From Platynereis dumerilii (lineage: Eukaryota > Annelida > Polychaeta > Phyllodocida > Nereididae), in the NCBI GenBank assembly GCA_026936325.1, contig JAPTHN010000019.1:14906253-14970252 (forward strand): 64,000 nt of DNA, in the 5' to 3' direction. Below, in pieces: positions 1 to 8,558 of this stretch (the stretch's first letter is position 1; the number at the start of each line of letters is the position of its first letter). Made by a program: the position numbers and the translations under genes. The notes beneath the pieces are model-generated. The model saw only the letters and a program-made list of their open reading frames with translations, made no database searches and was not told the origin of the DNA.

Positions 1-87
1 GTTCGAAGAAAATATTTCTTTATATTTATTGAATATGGCAATGAAGGACAGTATTTCCTGCAATGATGTTAAACTTGACTTGTAATC

Positions 88-560
88 AATTAGACATTAG
101 ACATTAGACACATTTATTTCCCAACATACACTGTACATACACCACATAATTTATATAAGGATCATTTTCACAGTAAAAAAGGACAATACATATGTTGGGG
201 GCAGTCAGCCCGAGTAAGTAAATATTACTATTCCCATTGGGGGGTGACAGCCCAAATTAAATTAGCAGATATGGGTAACGGGGTTCAGGTAGGATGTATA
301 GATGCAGTAACCATACCAAAATGCGATATTAGTACTCCCCTGTTGTAAGTTATGGTAGGAAGTGTTTGATTTTGTGCCTTAAATGCTCAAAAACAAAGCC
401 TAAGGTTGTTTTGCTCTGAGATGACATGTTCAGGGAATTCTACGGGATTCCCCTTTTCAGATCCCACTTGGATTTCCTGTTCTCACGGGATGAATTATTG
501 AGAAACCAGAATGGTGATGGGCTGAATGAAAAGATTATTTCTTGATGCACATTCTCTTGA
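88..560 (-). mobile_element. 3' end of a degraded LINE (C-terminal coding remnant plus 3' UTR)
   Basis: Read on the minus strand, about positions 460-370 give a LINE-like C-terminal block: EFPEHVISEQNN, then a stop, then AFKAQ, resembling the usual W-NSLP-x-V-x-AFK end of CR1/L2/Rex-type ORF2 proteins. After this comes about 250 bp of noncoding sequence, an AATAAA signal, and a short tandem tail of GTCTAAT units at about 88-115. A repeated 3' tail of this kind is usual for CR1-like LINEs. The copy is short, 5'-truncated and contains stops, so it is dead. The clade is not determined, and the coding match is weak but in the right order relative to the tail. Confidence 0.5.
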
Positions 561-1155
561 ATTTCATGTTAATATTTCCATTCTAAGGTACTGTACAGGG
601 GGCTTGAGATCATGGCCCAAATTTGGGCCACGATCCTGGGCACAGTCTGGAAAGGGTTAAGTAAATTACTTCTGCTGCGGCTAAGCTCAAGCCAACACTT
701 CTCAACCATCTTGTTTGTTTTTGTACTTTCTCCTAAGATTTCGACCAAAGAAATAAACTTGTTACAATGCACCTGACTCTACTACAAATGTTCAAATCCA
801 GACTAAGCAAATTTCCTGGACCATCAGCAAAATTCCCGATTATTACTCACTAACACAATGCAGGTGAAGTCATGTGTGTTTGTACCAAATACTACTGGGT
901 GTGACATAAAGCTTTAGGGGGCAACCATTTAGTAATCAGGGGGGAGTTTGGATTTTTTTTCTCAGACAGGATATTATTTATTTTCCTTTAACGGTGGGAG
1001 TAATTATTTATTTCAAGCATGTGACCCTGAATATTCGTTCCTTAATCAAGCAAAATCTTGTTCGGCAAAACACACTCAAGAAATTATTTATTTCAAGACA
1101 ACTCAGAAAGAATTTATTTATTCATCAAATAATGAGCAAGAAATTATTTAAACTA
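561..1155. other. intergenic, no gene recognised
   Basis: No coding signal is convincing here. From about 915 the sequence has a G-rich block followed by several AATTTATTTATT-like segments spaced over about 230 bp, a weak degenerate repeat. The 67- and 81-codon open frames fall in this low-complexity stretch and are not supported as genes. Confidence 0.5.
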
Positions 1156-1482
1156 ATCAACAAGGCCAGACATACACTCTTAACACAAGAGGTTCTTGAT
1201 GGTATATATGAAGAACCCACCGCTGAAAATAGTTGTTAAGGGTTCAATTGAATAGAAAAGGTTCAATACTGGTGGGGAGGCCGCATGATGGAGCTCTATG
1301 CTCCAAACTTGTGAAAAAAGGGATTCCATTGTCGATGTTCTGTGCAGCTGGATCATCTATTTTCTCTTGGATCCTTTTTTTTAAAGTTGAAAAATGAACC
1401 TTTTAGGGTTCATTACCTATACCAGCTTATAGAACCCGCAATGATTCCATATGAAACCTTTTTTCTTTGTGGCCTTGTTGAT
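1156..1482. repeat. short inverted-repeat element, possibly a degenerate MITE
   Basis: ATCAACAAGGCCA at 1156-1168 is matched by its exact reverse complement at 1470-1482. Between them both arms contain GGTTC/GAACC motifs, and a CACTCTT lies just inside the left arm, recalling the CACTC family seen later in the window. No clear target duplication is seen, so the superfamily is open. Confidence 0.4.
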
Positions 1483-1812
1483 CAATTTTTTTGTCAAAAA
1501 TAGAGCTACCTGAAATACCAACAATCATAAAATACAACAATAATTTGAAACTGTAATTTATTATTTTCATAAAATTCATTGAATGTTTAAATATTACAAA
1601 ACAATTGTATAACCTTCAATATAGCCCCAATTTATTAAGATACAAAATTGCTAATATACGTATAATGTAAAAGTCAAGAAAATTTACCATCCACTGAATG
1701 TTAAAGAAAATCAAAGATACCAAAATTTAATAGAACTTCAAAAAGAATATTAACGTATCATTATTATTATTGCATGAAACTTCAGGTTATATGTGTATAC
1801 ATATTTAATCCT
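1483..1812 (-). other. probable 3' UTR and polyadenylation region of the host gene
   Basis: This lies immediately downstream, on the minus strand, of the terminal exon's stop codon. It is AT-rich, with an ATTAAA at 1726-1731 and an AATAAA at 1631-1636, about 85 and 180 bp past the stop. Either could be the cleavage signal. No other feature is seen. Confidence 0.35.
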
Positions 1813-1949
1813 TTAACGCTTCTTATTATCCCTCAATCCGAAAAGAAGACTATAATCTGGAAGATTCTCAAGCCAGCCACGCTTGTGTTGCTGGGCTTGT
1901 GCCGTTTTGAAGTTGCTCAAGCAATTGACAAATTTCTGCTCTGGTTCCC
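1813..1949 (-). CDS. terminal exon of a host gene (44 codons plus stop)
   Basis: On the minus strand a long pyrimidine run ends in CAG at 1952-1950 and opens a frame that begins with the last two bases of a codon, then EPEQKFVNCLSNFK and on to a TAA at 1815-1813. The entry phase (1) fits the exit phase of the exon at 15738-16481: joining C from that exon to GG here gives Arg, so the reading would run NEC-R-EPEQKF. The segment is hydrophilic, rich in Lys, Gln and Asn, with a single Cys and no known domain. The acceptor and phase are visible in the sequence. That the two exons belong to one transcript, with nothing between, is inference, because further phase-1 exons could lie in the 13.8-kb gap. 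Confidence 0.5.
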
Positions 1950-2702
1950 CTGAAAAAAAATAAAAATGAATCTTATTATCCATCACATATCTCATGCTTC
2001 TTCTTTGTTTTTTTTCCAGAGAACATGATGTCATGTTGAGGCTGTTTGTGGATCACCCTTGTGTTTAGCAATTCATACTCTCGCCTTTGAAGCAATTTCA
2101 AAGAATACATAGTCATTGGACGGATATAACTATACATGCATGTATAAAGCCAATACTGATGTAAATTGTGATATGATCAAGTTGAAGATCAATCAACAGT
2201 CATGCTTAGTTTCTTGCTTGGATGTGTTCATGTAATCACCATGCAGGGCTGTGTAAATAATATATCTGATAGATTGACATGCCAAGACTTAGACAGCCAC
2301 AAAAATGTTTAAATTGTGCATCATCACTTTCATGACTATAGAGACCATTGTGTGACTATTTTTCAAACAATGAAAGGGGATTTGATGAAGGTTACTGCAT
2401 CTTAAAAAGAGCTTTATAGTTGCTTTTAAATTAAAATTGTTGTTTTTTTGATAGGTACGAAATATTTAATTTACTGAACGACATTTTTTGTAAGTATGTA
2501 AACATCGTTATTATCATTATTATTATTATTATTAGAATTATGCTTTCAAAGGATAGCCCAATCAGCAAAGCTGTTTTTCATTGGAGTCCTTCCAGGTGAA
2601 AGTAAACATAAAACATACAATAAAAGAACAATAAAAACACTATGCAATTAATTAAAATTTTTAATAAAAATGGATGAAAAAACACCAAACACCTTATTTC
2701 TA

Positions 2703-3498
2703 CAGTCCTCGTCATACTTACATGGAATCTCAAGTTCTTTTCTATGCTGTAGAACTGTGATGTCAGAGATGACACTATTCTAGCATTGAAATATATTTAA
2801 ATTAACTTCAAGCTGTGATGTCTTTTAAAACTGGGTCAGATTCCCCAGCTTCTAGCGAATGCGAATCCAGCAAACCGAGCATCACAGTTTCTACTCAGTG
2901 TCAGAGTGAAAATTGCGTCTGGGAAAACCCATACAAGTTTGACATCACTGCCTCTCAGCTAATGGGTTGCCAGAACTAATATATATAACATAAGCAATGT
3001 GTTTACAAACAAATTATCAAGCCTTCTGTTTATACCAACTTCCATCAAAGTTTAAAGTTGTAAGTTAGCAAGTTTGTAGATTAATCAAACTATGTGGGGA
3101 TTATAACAGTCTACTGTGAATGCTCACAAAGATACCATTTGGTAGGAGTAGACTGGTGATTGCTGTGATAAATCATTGGGATCACAAATGTAAGGCTTCC
3201 TTCACTATATCAATGTTTGAACTGTGATGCGTAGTTTACTGTCAGCCCGTTGGCTATCAAGCTGTGATGACGTGGTTGCAGGAGCTATCCCTGATAAAAT
3301 TCTTACTCTGACACTGTGTTGAAACTGTGACACTCAGTTCAGGAGGATCAACATTGGCTAGAAGCTGGGGAATCTGACCTGGTTTGAAATGACATCACAG
3401 CTGGTAGTTTATTTACATATATTGCAATGCTAGAATAGAGACATCTCTGACATCACAGTTCAACAGCATAGAAAAGAACGTTAGTATGACGAGGACTG
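2703..3498. mobile_element. 796-bp long-TIR element flanked by TA (Tc1/mariner-type MITE)
   Basis: The ends CAGTCCTCGTCATACT and its reverse complement are flanked by TA at 2701-2702 and 3499-3500, the target duplication used by Tc1/mariner elements. The inverted arms extend far inward (about 2703-2935 against 3262-3498) at roughly 80 percent identity by eye. No transposase frame is present, so it is non-autonomous. The arms contain repeated CTGTGATGTCA motifs. Arm divergence indicates it is not recent, or that it formed from two diverged half copies. Confidence 0.75.
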
Positions 3499-3614
3499 TA
3501 AACAAAAGCATATACAATTCACAAATCATTTTACATTATTGACATGTAAAATGTAAACGAAGAATAGCATCTACATTGGATAAGTAGATTTCTAGGAAGC
3601 GCTACACTGTGTAT

Positions 3615-3962
3615 CATTTTCATAGCTGTGGGGTTTCAAGTTTGTACTTTGAATTTTCCTGAGACTGTGATGTCACCAATTTTGTTGTATTACTGCATAT
3701 AGCTATACATTCAAGAAACTGTCAAAATGAATTGATACACGGATTATGTTTAGATTGTTTGACTTTGATAGGACTATATAGTATTATCGTTTTTTCATAT
3801 CTGTGTGTTTTTCAAATTTGTACTTTGCTTCTTCTCAAAACTGTGATGTCACAGATTTAGTTGCATAACTCTGTATATTACAACCACTTATTTCAAGTAA
3901 CTGAATAAATGCATTGACACATGGATTATGTATTTTTAGCTTGTTTGGCTTTTATACCTGCA
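3615..3962. repeat. two-copy tandem repeat of about 173 bp
   Basis: The blocks at about 3615-3787 and 3788-3962 align along their whole length. Shared pieces include TTTGTACTTTG, ACTGTGATGTCAC and GGATTATGT in the same order and spacing, with substitutions and small indels. No open frame is shared. The region may be part of a larger repeat family that also uses the GTGATGTCAC motif. Confidence 0.6.
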
Positions 3963-4029
3963 CTGGTTGATAGATGCTTCAATGAACTATAACTTAATCA
4001 AACAGACTACTTATCCTGAAGGGAGAGTT

Positions 4030-4440
4030 AGGGACCATTCATAATCTATGACTGGGGGGGGGGGGGTGGGTGGGATTTGACCAGAACTTCCCATCAAAAT
4101 ATGATAACCCCCTTGAATCTCATGCAGATTTTTAGTACCCCACCCTTAGGTTTCATGCATATTTTTAGTTTGACCGTCCTCGTAGTACAAATCAGTACAC
4201 ACATATATATTGTTCTACTTGTGCCCTTGTACAGATTCGCTGACCTTGTGCGCATAAAAAGGCGGGGATAAACTGAGTGTATGTAAGGTTTTGGACATTT
4301 TTCGTTTCGTTAAAATTCCTTACCCCACTTTGACATATTGTCAAAAATTAGTACTCCCCCCCTTGAAGCATCTGTGAAAAGTTAATGCCCCCTTGGGCAA
4401 AACTCTCACCTCCCCCAGTTATAAATTCTGAACGGTCCCT
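4030..4440. mobile_element. MITE with GGGACC ends, about 410 bp
   Basis: AGGGACCATTCATAATCTAT at the left is mirrored on the right by a segment whose reverse complement reads AGGGACCGTTCAGAATTTAT, each followed inward by ACTGGGGG. The interior is rich in runs of C and G and shows no transposase. No clean target-site duplication was found, so the superfamily is left open. Confidence 0.6.
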
Positions 4441-5219
4441 CACAATGAATGACAACTAATTTTAGGAGAAGTTATTTGAAATTGTGATAACTGGTGTCTT
4501 GTGAAAAGCAGTAACACACTTTGTTTGCAAAACATTGAGACTCTTCTTGTGAGGTGTAACACTTGGCTTAGACAAAAGTTGTTCATTTCGGTTGTATTCA
4601 AACTATAACACTGCCTGGCAGTTTCAAATTCCTTTGTCATAAACCGTGATGTCAAACTTTAAACTGAGTGTCACAGGTTGAAGATTTGACCAATCACAAT
4701 CACAGATACCCGATGATGTCACGGTTTAACTGCAAAACGAAGTTTTCAAAAAACACAGCTATGAAAACGATAATAATAGATGCCTTCGATAAATTACAAC
4801 TGACTCAAACAGATAATTTATTCTCAAAGAAGTGTCACAATGACCGAAAACAGAGAGCAACATATTTCCACTCTCTTGTGGAAAACAATATAACAGACTT
4901 TGTTCAGGAATGATTGTGGAATCTTCTGGTTTTCTGTAAGAGCAGGCTCAATTTGAATTCATTTTTAAATAATGATAACAAGGCACCCCCTAGAATCTGG
5001 GCCCTCCCAATGTGCCCCCTTATCATGCTTATCTGAAGTCTACATTTGAGTCTATTGGCTTTTGATTATATGTTCACTTTTTCAGGTAAGATGCCCCACC
5101 TGAGGGGGGGGGGCTTTGTTTGGCCTTCAATTAAATCCCCTCCTCTCCTAGTATTCTGAAGAAAATATGTGGCGTCTTGGGTCCGCGAACACCAAAAAAA
5201 TCGATCCACCCCCGGCATA
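4441..5219. repeat. dispersed repeat (4640-4790) and the left half of a repeat split by the LTR element
   Basis: Positions 4640-4790 match 15183-15325 in order: TGATGTCAAACT, GAGTGTCACAG, GATGTCACGG and AAGTTTTCAAAAAACACA. The later part, to 5219, is the left flank of the LTR insertion. It continues at 14537 with a G/C-rich segment ending in CGCCCACTGTACTAA, a phrase also found in diverged form at about 46025. No gene is seen. The 81-codon frame at 4668 lies within the repeat. Confidence 0.5.
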
Positions 5220-5223
5220 CACG

Positions 5224-5498
5224 TGTAGCATCCCTTCCCAATGCCTAGTGCACAAAAGGACTTAAATACGAAATAGAGTTCAGAGGGTTTATTAGCCCCT
5301 GCCTATCTGCAACCCTATACATGGGAGTGTGCACCCTAGCCTGGTCCTACTGTTACTATCTCCTGCTGCTGCTGCAGGGGGGTTAAGCCCCTTACCCTGG
5401 ACTGGTCATGTGACCAGTCATATATGCAAATGAGGTGGCCACCTACTGGCCATCCTCCAACACCTTAGTAACTTGGCCTGAAGGGCTGGGCCATTACA
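5224..5498 (-). repeat. 3' LTR of the Gypsy-type element
   Basis: This 275-bp terminal repeat looks identical to the one at 14258-14532. On the coding strand it starts TGTAATGG and ends GATGCTACA. It contains an octamer ATTTGCAT, a 20-bp palindrome centred on GTCACATGAC, and an AATAAA in the 3' half that would serve as the polyadenylation signal. Confidence 0.93.
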
Positions 5499-5725
5499 TT
5501 ACCCCCTCTTTTAAAGATCTGCACTCCGGGGCAGAAAACAATACATAATATCTTAAAAAGCAGCAAAATTAAATTAAATTCTAAACAATTACTTTGAACA
5601 ATTACTTTACTTTACATAATATTAAATAACTTTAAATCACTAAAATAATAATAAACTTGTTGTTGGTACACACTCATTACAATAGGTTGCAGAAGGCTCA
5701 GGACACATAAAAAACAATATTCAAA
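5499..5725 (-). other. 3' noncoding segment of the Gypsy-type element
   Basis: This lies between the stop of ORF3 and the 3' LTR. It is AT-rich. The purine tract directly abuts the LTR and would prime plus-strand DNA synthesis in this class of element. Confidence 0.75.
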
Positions 5726-6895
5726 TTAATAACGTTGGTTACGGCCTCTGCTGCCCTTTCTGGGTCGGCTATGACTCCTGGGGGTCCGATGGATCCTCTG
5801 GGCCTGCCTGGGTTGCTCTTCCTGGGGTCCCTTGTTCTCCTTGGACTGGAGGGGTCGCCGGAACTGCCTGGGATCTTCAGCCTGGGCCAGCACAGCTGCT
5901 TGTTGTTCATGCAGCTGTCGGTGCTCCCGGAGGAGGGCAACGCATCTCTGCTGGAAGTCCTCCTGGGCACGCAGCTGCCTCACCAGCTCCCTCTTCAGGG
6001 CCCTCTCCTTCTCCAGCTCCTGTTGGAGTTGCTCCAGGGCCTCAGGCCCTTTCTGCTGTTGCTGAGTTGGATTGGATGGGGGAGCATTGGGTAGCTGGTA
6101 GGTGACCTTCCTCAAGGTCATTCTTGCTACCATGCTGGCTGCAGTCTCCGGCTGGATCCCGTGCAGGCTCTGGAGGTGGGACCTAACCTGGGACCTCCTG
6201 AAGGCAGGGAAAGTTGTCCCACAGACAACGCATTCAAATCCCTCCTCAGGATGTTCATGGTGGTAAAAATGATGCTGCCTTAGGCCTCTGGCCGAGGTGA
6301 GCATCTTCCCACACAGTCCACACCTGTGTGTCCCAGGTCCAGGCAAAGTCGGGGCTGCAGGAGCTGCATACTCCAAAGACTTCTTCCTGGGTTCCTCCTT
6401 GAACCAAGGCTTCAGGGTCACAACCTCCATGAGGCGCTCCACATCAGCCTGCTGGTCCAATTCCTTCAGCAGGTCCTCCAAGATCAGGGGCAGGTCATCA
6501 AAAATTGGTCTCATCCTGTGCCTGAGGCGCAGGACAAGATAATCCCTCCCAGGGTAGCTCCTGATCCGGATGTCCGAGTTTGGGGGAAGCTCCTCATAAC
6601 TCTGGGCTTCCATGAAGCGCCAGAGCCTTCCCAAAGCTAAATCCCTCCTCTCCACAGTCCAGTAGGGAGCCTCAGGCTCACCTGTAGCTGGGGACTGTTC
6701 CTGGGGCTCTCCAGTCAAAAACACCTCCACAGGTTGAGCTGGATGAGCCTGGGGCTCTCCACTCACGGGGGCATCAGCAAGAGGGGCTAGAGGAGCCTGG
6801 GGCTCCTCAGCCATGGGGGAATCAACTGGCAGAGGTGAGGGGGCCTCTGGCCCACCTGCAGCTCCCTCTTCCACAGCATTGTCTCCCTCCTCCAC
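5726..6895 (-). CDS. ORF3 of the Gypsy-type element: two C2H2 fingers plus coiled coil
   Basis: A frame of about 389 codons lies downstream of pol, where envelope genes sit in retroviruses, but the product is not envelope-like: there is no signal peptide or membrane segment. In order it has an acidic Pro/Glu-rich repeat region (about residues 1-80, with EEPQAPL, SGEPQAH and TGEPQEQ echoes), a conserved-looking globular stretch (about 85-190), two zinc fingers at about 194-250 (CGLCGKML...HHFYHH and CVVCGTTF...HLQSLH, the second with a slightly long spacer), a Gln/Glu/Leu-rich coiled coil (about 285-345) and a basic Arg/Ser-rich tail. Base composition is much more GC-rich than pol. The listed start is a GTG. 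The first in-frame ATG is about 27 codons inside, so the true start is unsettled and a spliced message is possible. The function is unknown: a nucleic-acid-binding accessory protein or a captured host gene are the options. Confidence 0.75.
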   Translation of the reverse strand: MEEGDNAVEEGAAGGPEAPSPLPVDSPMAEEPQAPLAPLADAPVSGEPQAHPAQPVEVFLTGEPQEQSPATGEPEAPYWTVERRDLALGRLWRFMEAQSYEELPPNSDIRIRSYPGRDYLVLRLRHRMRPIFDDLPLILEDLLKELDQQADVERLMEVVTLKPWFKEEPRKKSLEYAAPAAPTLPGPGTHRCGLCGKMLTSARGLRQHHFYHHEHPEEGFECVVCGTTFPAFRRSQVRSHLQSLHGIQPETAASMVARMTLRKVTYQLPNAPPSNPTQQQQKGPEALEQLQQELEKERALKRELVRQLRAQEDFQQRCVALLREHRQLHEQQAAVLAQAEDPRQFRRPLQSKENKGPQEEQPRQAQRIHRTPRSHSRPRKGSRGRNQRY

Positions 6896-8558
6896 AGCCA
6901 GGTTGTCTCCAAAAAGCTGAGAAGGAGACCAAGCACAGTGCTCATCTCCTTCTTGAGCAAATTAAGACAAACTCAGTTTGGTCTAGCCTGTCAATCTCCT
7001 CCTCAGTTGCATGTATGTCTATCTCAGCACCTACTACCTGCCACAAGCTTAGATCCTCATGGTTCTCCATATTTGAAACTAAGAATTCTTAGTTTGAAAT
7101 ATTCAACGTCAAAATTCCAAAGCTGTCACACTCAATCCTTTTCTTAAAGTAATGGTAATGAGGGGCGCCTTCCTCAAAACACAGTATTTCCAAGTGAAAT
7201 AAGATTACTAAGAAAGGGTGGTCTTCTCTCCTTGGCAGCTGCTAGAGCAATGACCAGTGACCAGCATGGACTAGAGTAGACACAAACAGTGGCCCCAGTA
7301 ATCAGCAGAATGCTCATTAGTGCCAGGCCACATCATGGTCCCAGCTCAACCCAGTCCTCATTAAGACGTTAAGTAGGCATTATCCACTGAGATGTTTAAC
7401 ATGAACTGCACATGGACCAAACAAGGTCTCACAAGGTTAGACAAGATTAAACAAGTGAGAAGTCCCCAGGGGACATATCACAAGTTCAAACATGTCAAAC
7501 TTGGCACATAACTGGTTGCACTTTAGATGCAATCAGATACATGTACTTCAAAGTTAGAATGTATATATACAACTTTATTCCATACAGCCAAGGAACTCTT
7601 TATTTTTAGCCTAGATACACCACTGTGCATGGTGCCTACCAGGTTTAGAACAACTTTTCTAATTCTATCCCAGATACACCACTGTGCATGGTGCCTACCG
7701 GGTTTTTATATAACACTAGACTATTTAAAGCCTATCCACAATGTAGATTAAAACAAATTCAAATTATCTCAGTTTAAAAATTGAAAATATCTCCCTATAT
7801 GACCAATTGATTATCCCTTTGTTCCTATACAGCTAACTATCAGTCAGACCCTCTCCTTGTCAAGGAGCTAATTATCTGCTGACACTGTAAAATAAACACA
7901 AACCAGGGCTACAATCTTAACCATCTATAGAGAGGCAGACATTAAAATCACTGAGCATAATTATAAAGAAACACCAAATTACAGCTTCTTTCTTTTAAAC
8001 CACATTATATCTTATACTATATTTCCAAGCACAATTCACACATTAATAGAGAAAATAAACTAGTATCTATGTCCAGACATTAACTGCTATTTCTAAACAA
8101 CCAATTACACACTCATCACTCAAGATCTCATCACTTAGCACCCTAATAGAGCTTCTGACACGGAATTTCACTGTATCATGTGTAGCCCAGCACAGTGGCC
8201 GTTGCCCTAGCAACCACACCAGCAGCACACCAGCAATGGCCGTTTCCATAGCAACCATACCAGCCACAGCACTCTGGCTAACTTTGCTACAGTCCATCCC
8301 CTCTTTTCCAGGCTCATGGCCCCATGTGCCCAGCCCTAATGTACTAATTAGTGAACTACAGACCTTGCCGTGTATTATATAAACAAATGAAGCCTATAAT
8401 ATCAGAGCAACTATATAAAGTTACTATGAATATACAATACCCCAGGACACCTAGAAATCTCTATTAAATATTCACACTTGAACTATATGCTACAGAAAAC
8501 ACACTTAATAAACAGTGAAAATAACAGTTAATATATTATTTTCAGTCCAACAACCAAA
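6896..8558 (-). other. spacer between pol and ORF3 in the Gypsy-type element
   Basis: This is about 1.66 kb without a convincing frame. It contains a duplicated 33-bp phrase built on GATACACCACTGTGCATGG (about 7611 and 7671) and, near 8200-8255, two X-box-like motifs. The 76-codon frame at 8067-8297 has a hydrophobic stretch but lacks support. A long noncoding spacer ahead of a third ORF suggests separate transcription or splicing for ORF3, which is inference. Confidence 0.6.
8201..8255. promoter_or_regulatory. pair of X-box (RFX-type) motifs
   Basis: GTTGCCCTAGCAAC at 8201-8214 and GTTTCCATAGCAAC at 8242-8255 are imperfect palindromes fitting the RFX consensus GTNRCC-N(0-3)-RGYAAC (the second deviates at one position). 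They lie in a duplicated context (GGCCGTT...CAACCA-ACCAGC), about 1.3 kb upstream of ORF3. In animals such sites mark ciliary and some other genes. A role here is inferred from sequence only. Confidence 0.5.

Noticed and set aside
4077-4271. 64-codon frame in the GGGACC-ended MITE
   Set aside because: Falls across low-complexity C/G runs between the inverted ends, with no product resemblance.
5735-6094. 119-codon plus-strand frame and other Leu-rich frames opposite ORF3
   Set aside because: Antisense shadows of the GC-rich ORF3, whose zinc-finger and coiled-coil reading is clear.
8067-8297. 76-codon frame with a hydrophobic stretch, considered as an envelope remnant
   Set aside because: Too short, no signal peptide with cleavage context, no Cys pattern, and it overlaps the X-box motifs. 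Nothing supports an envelope.
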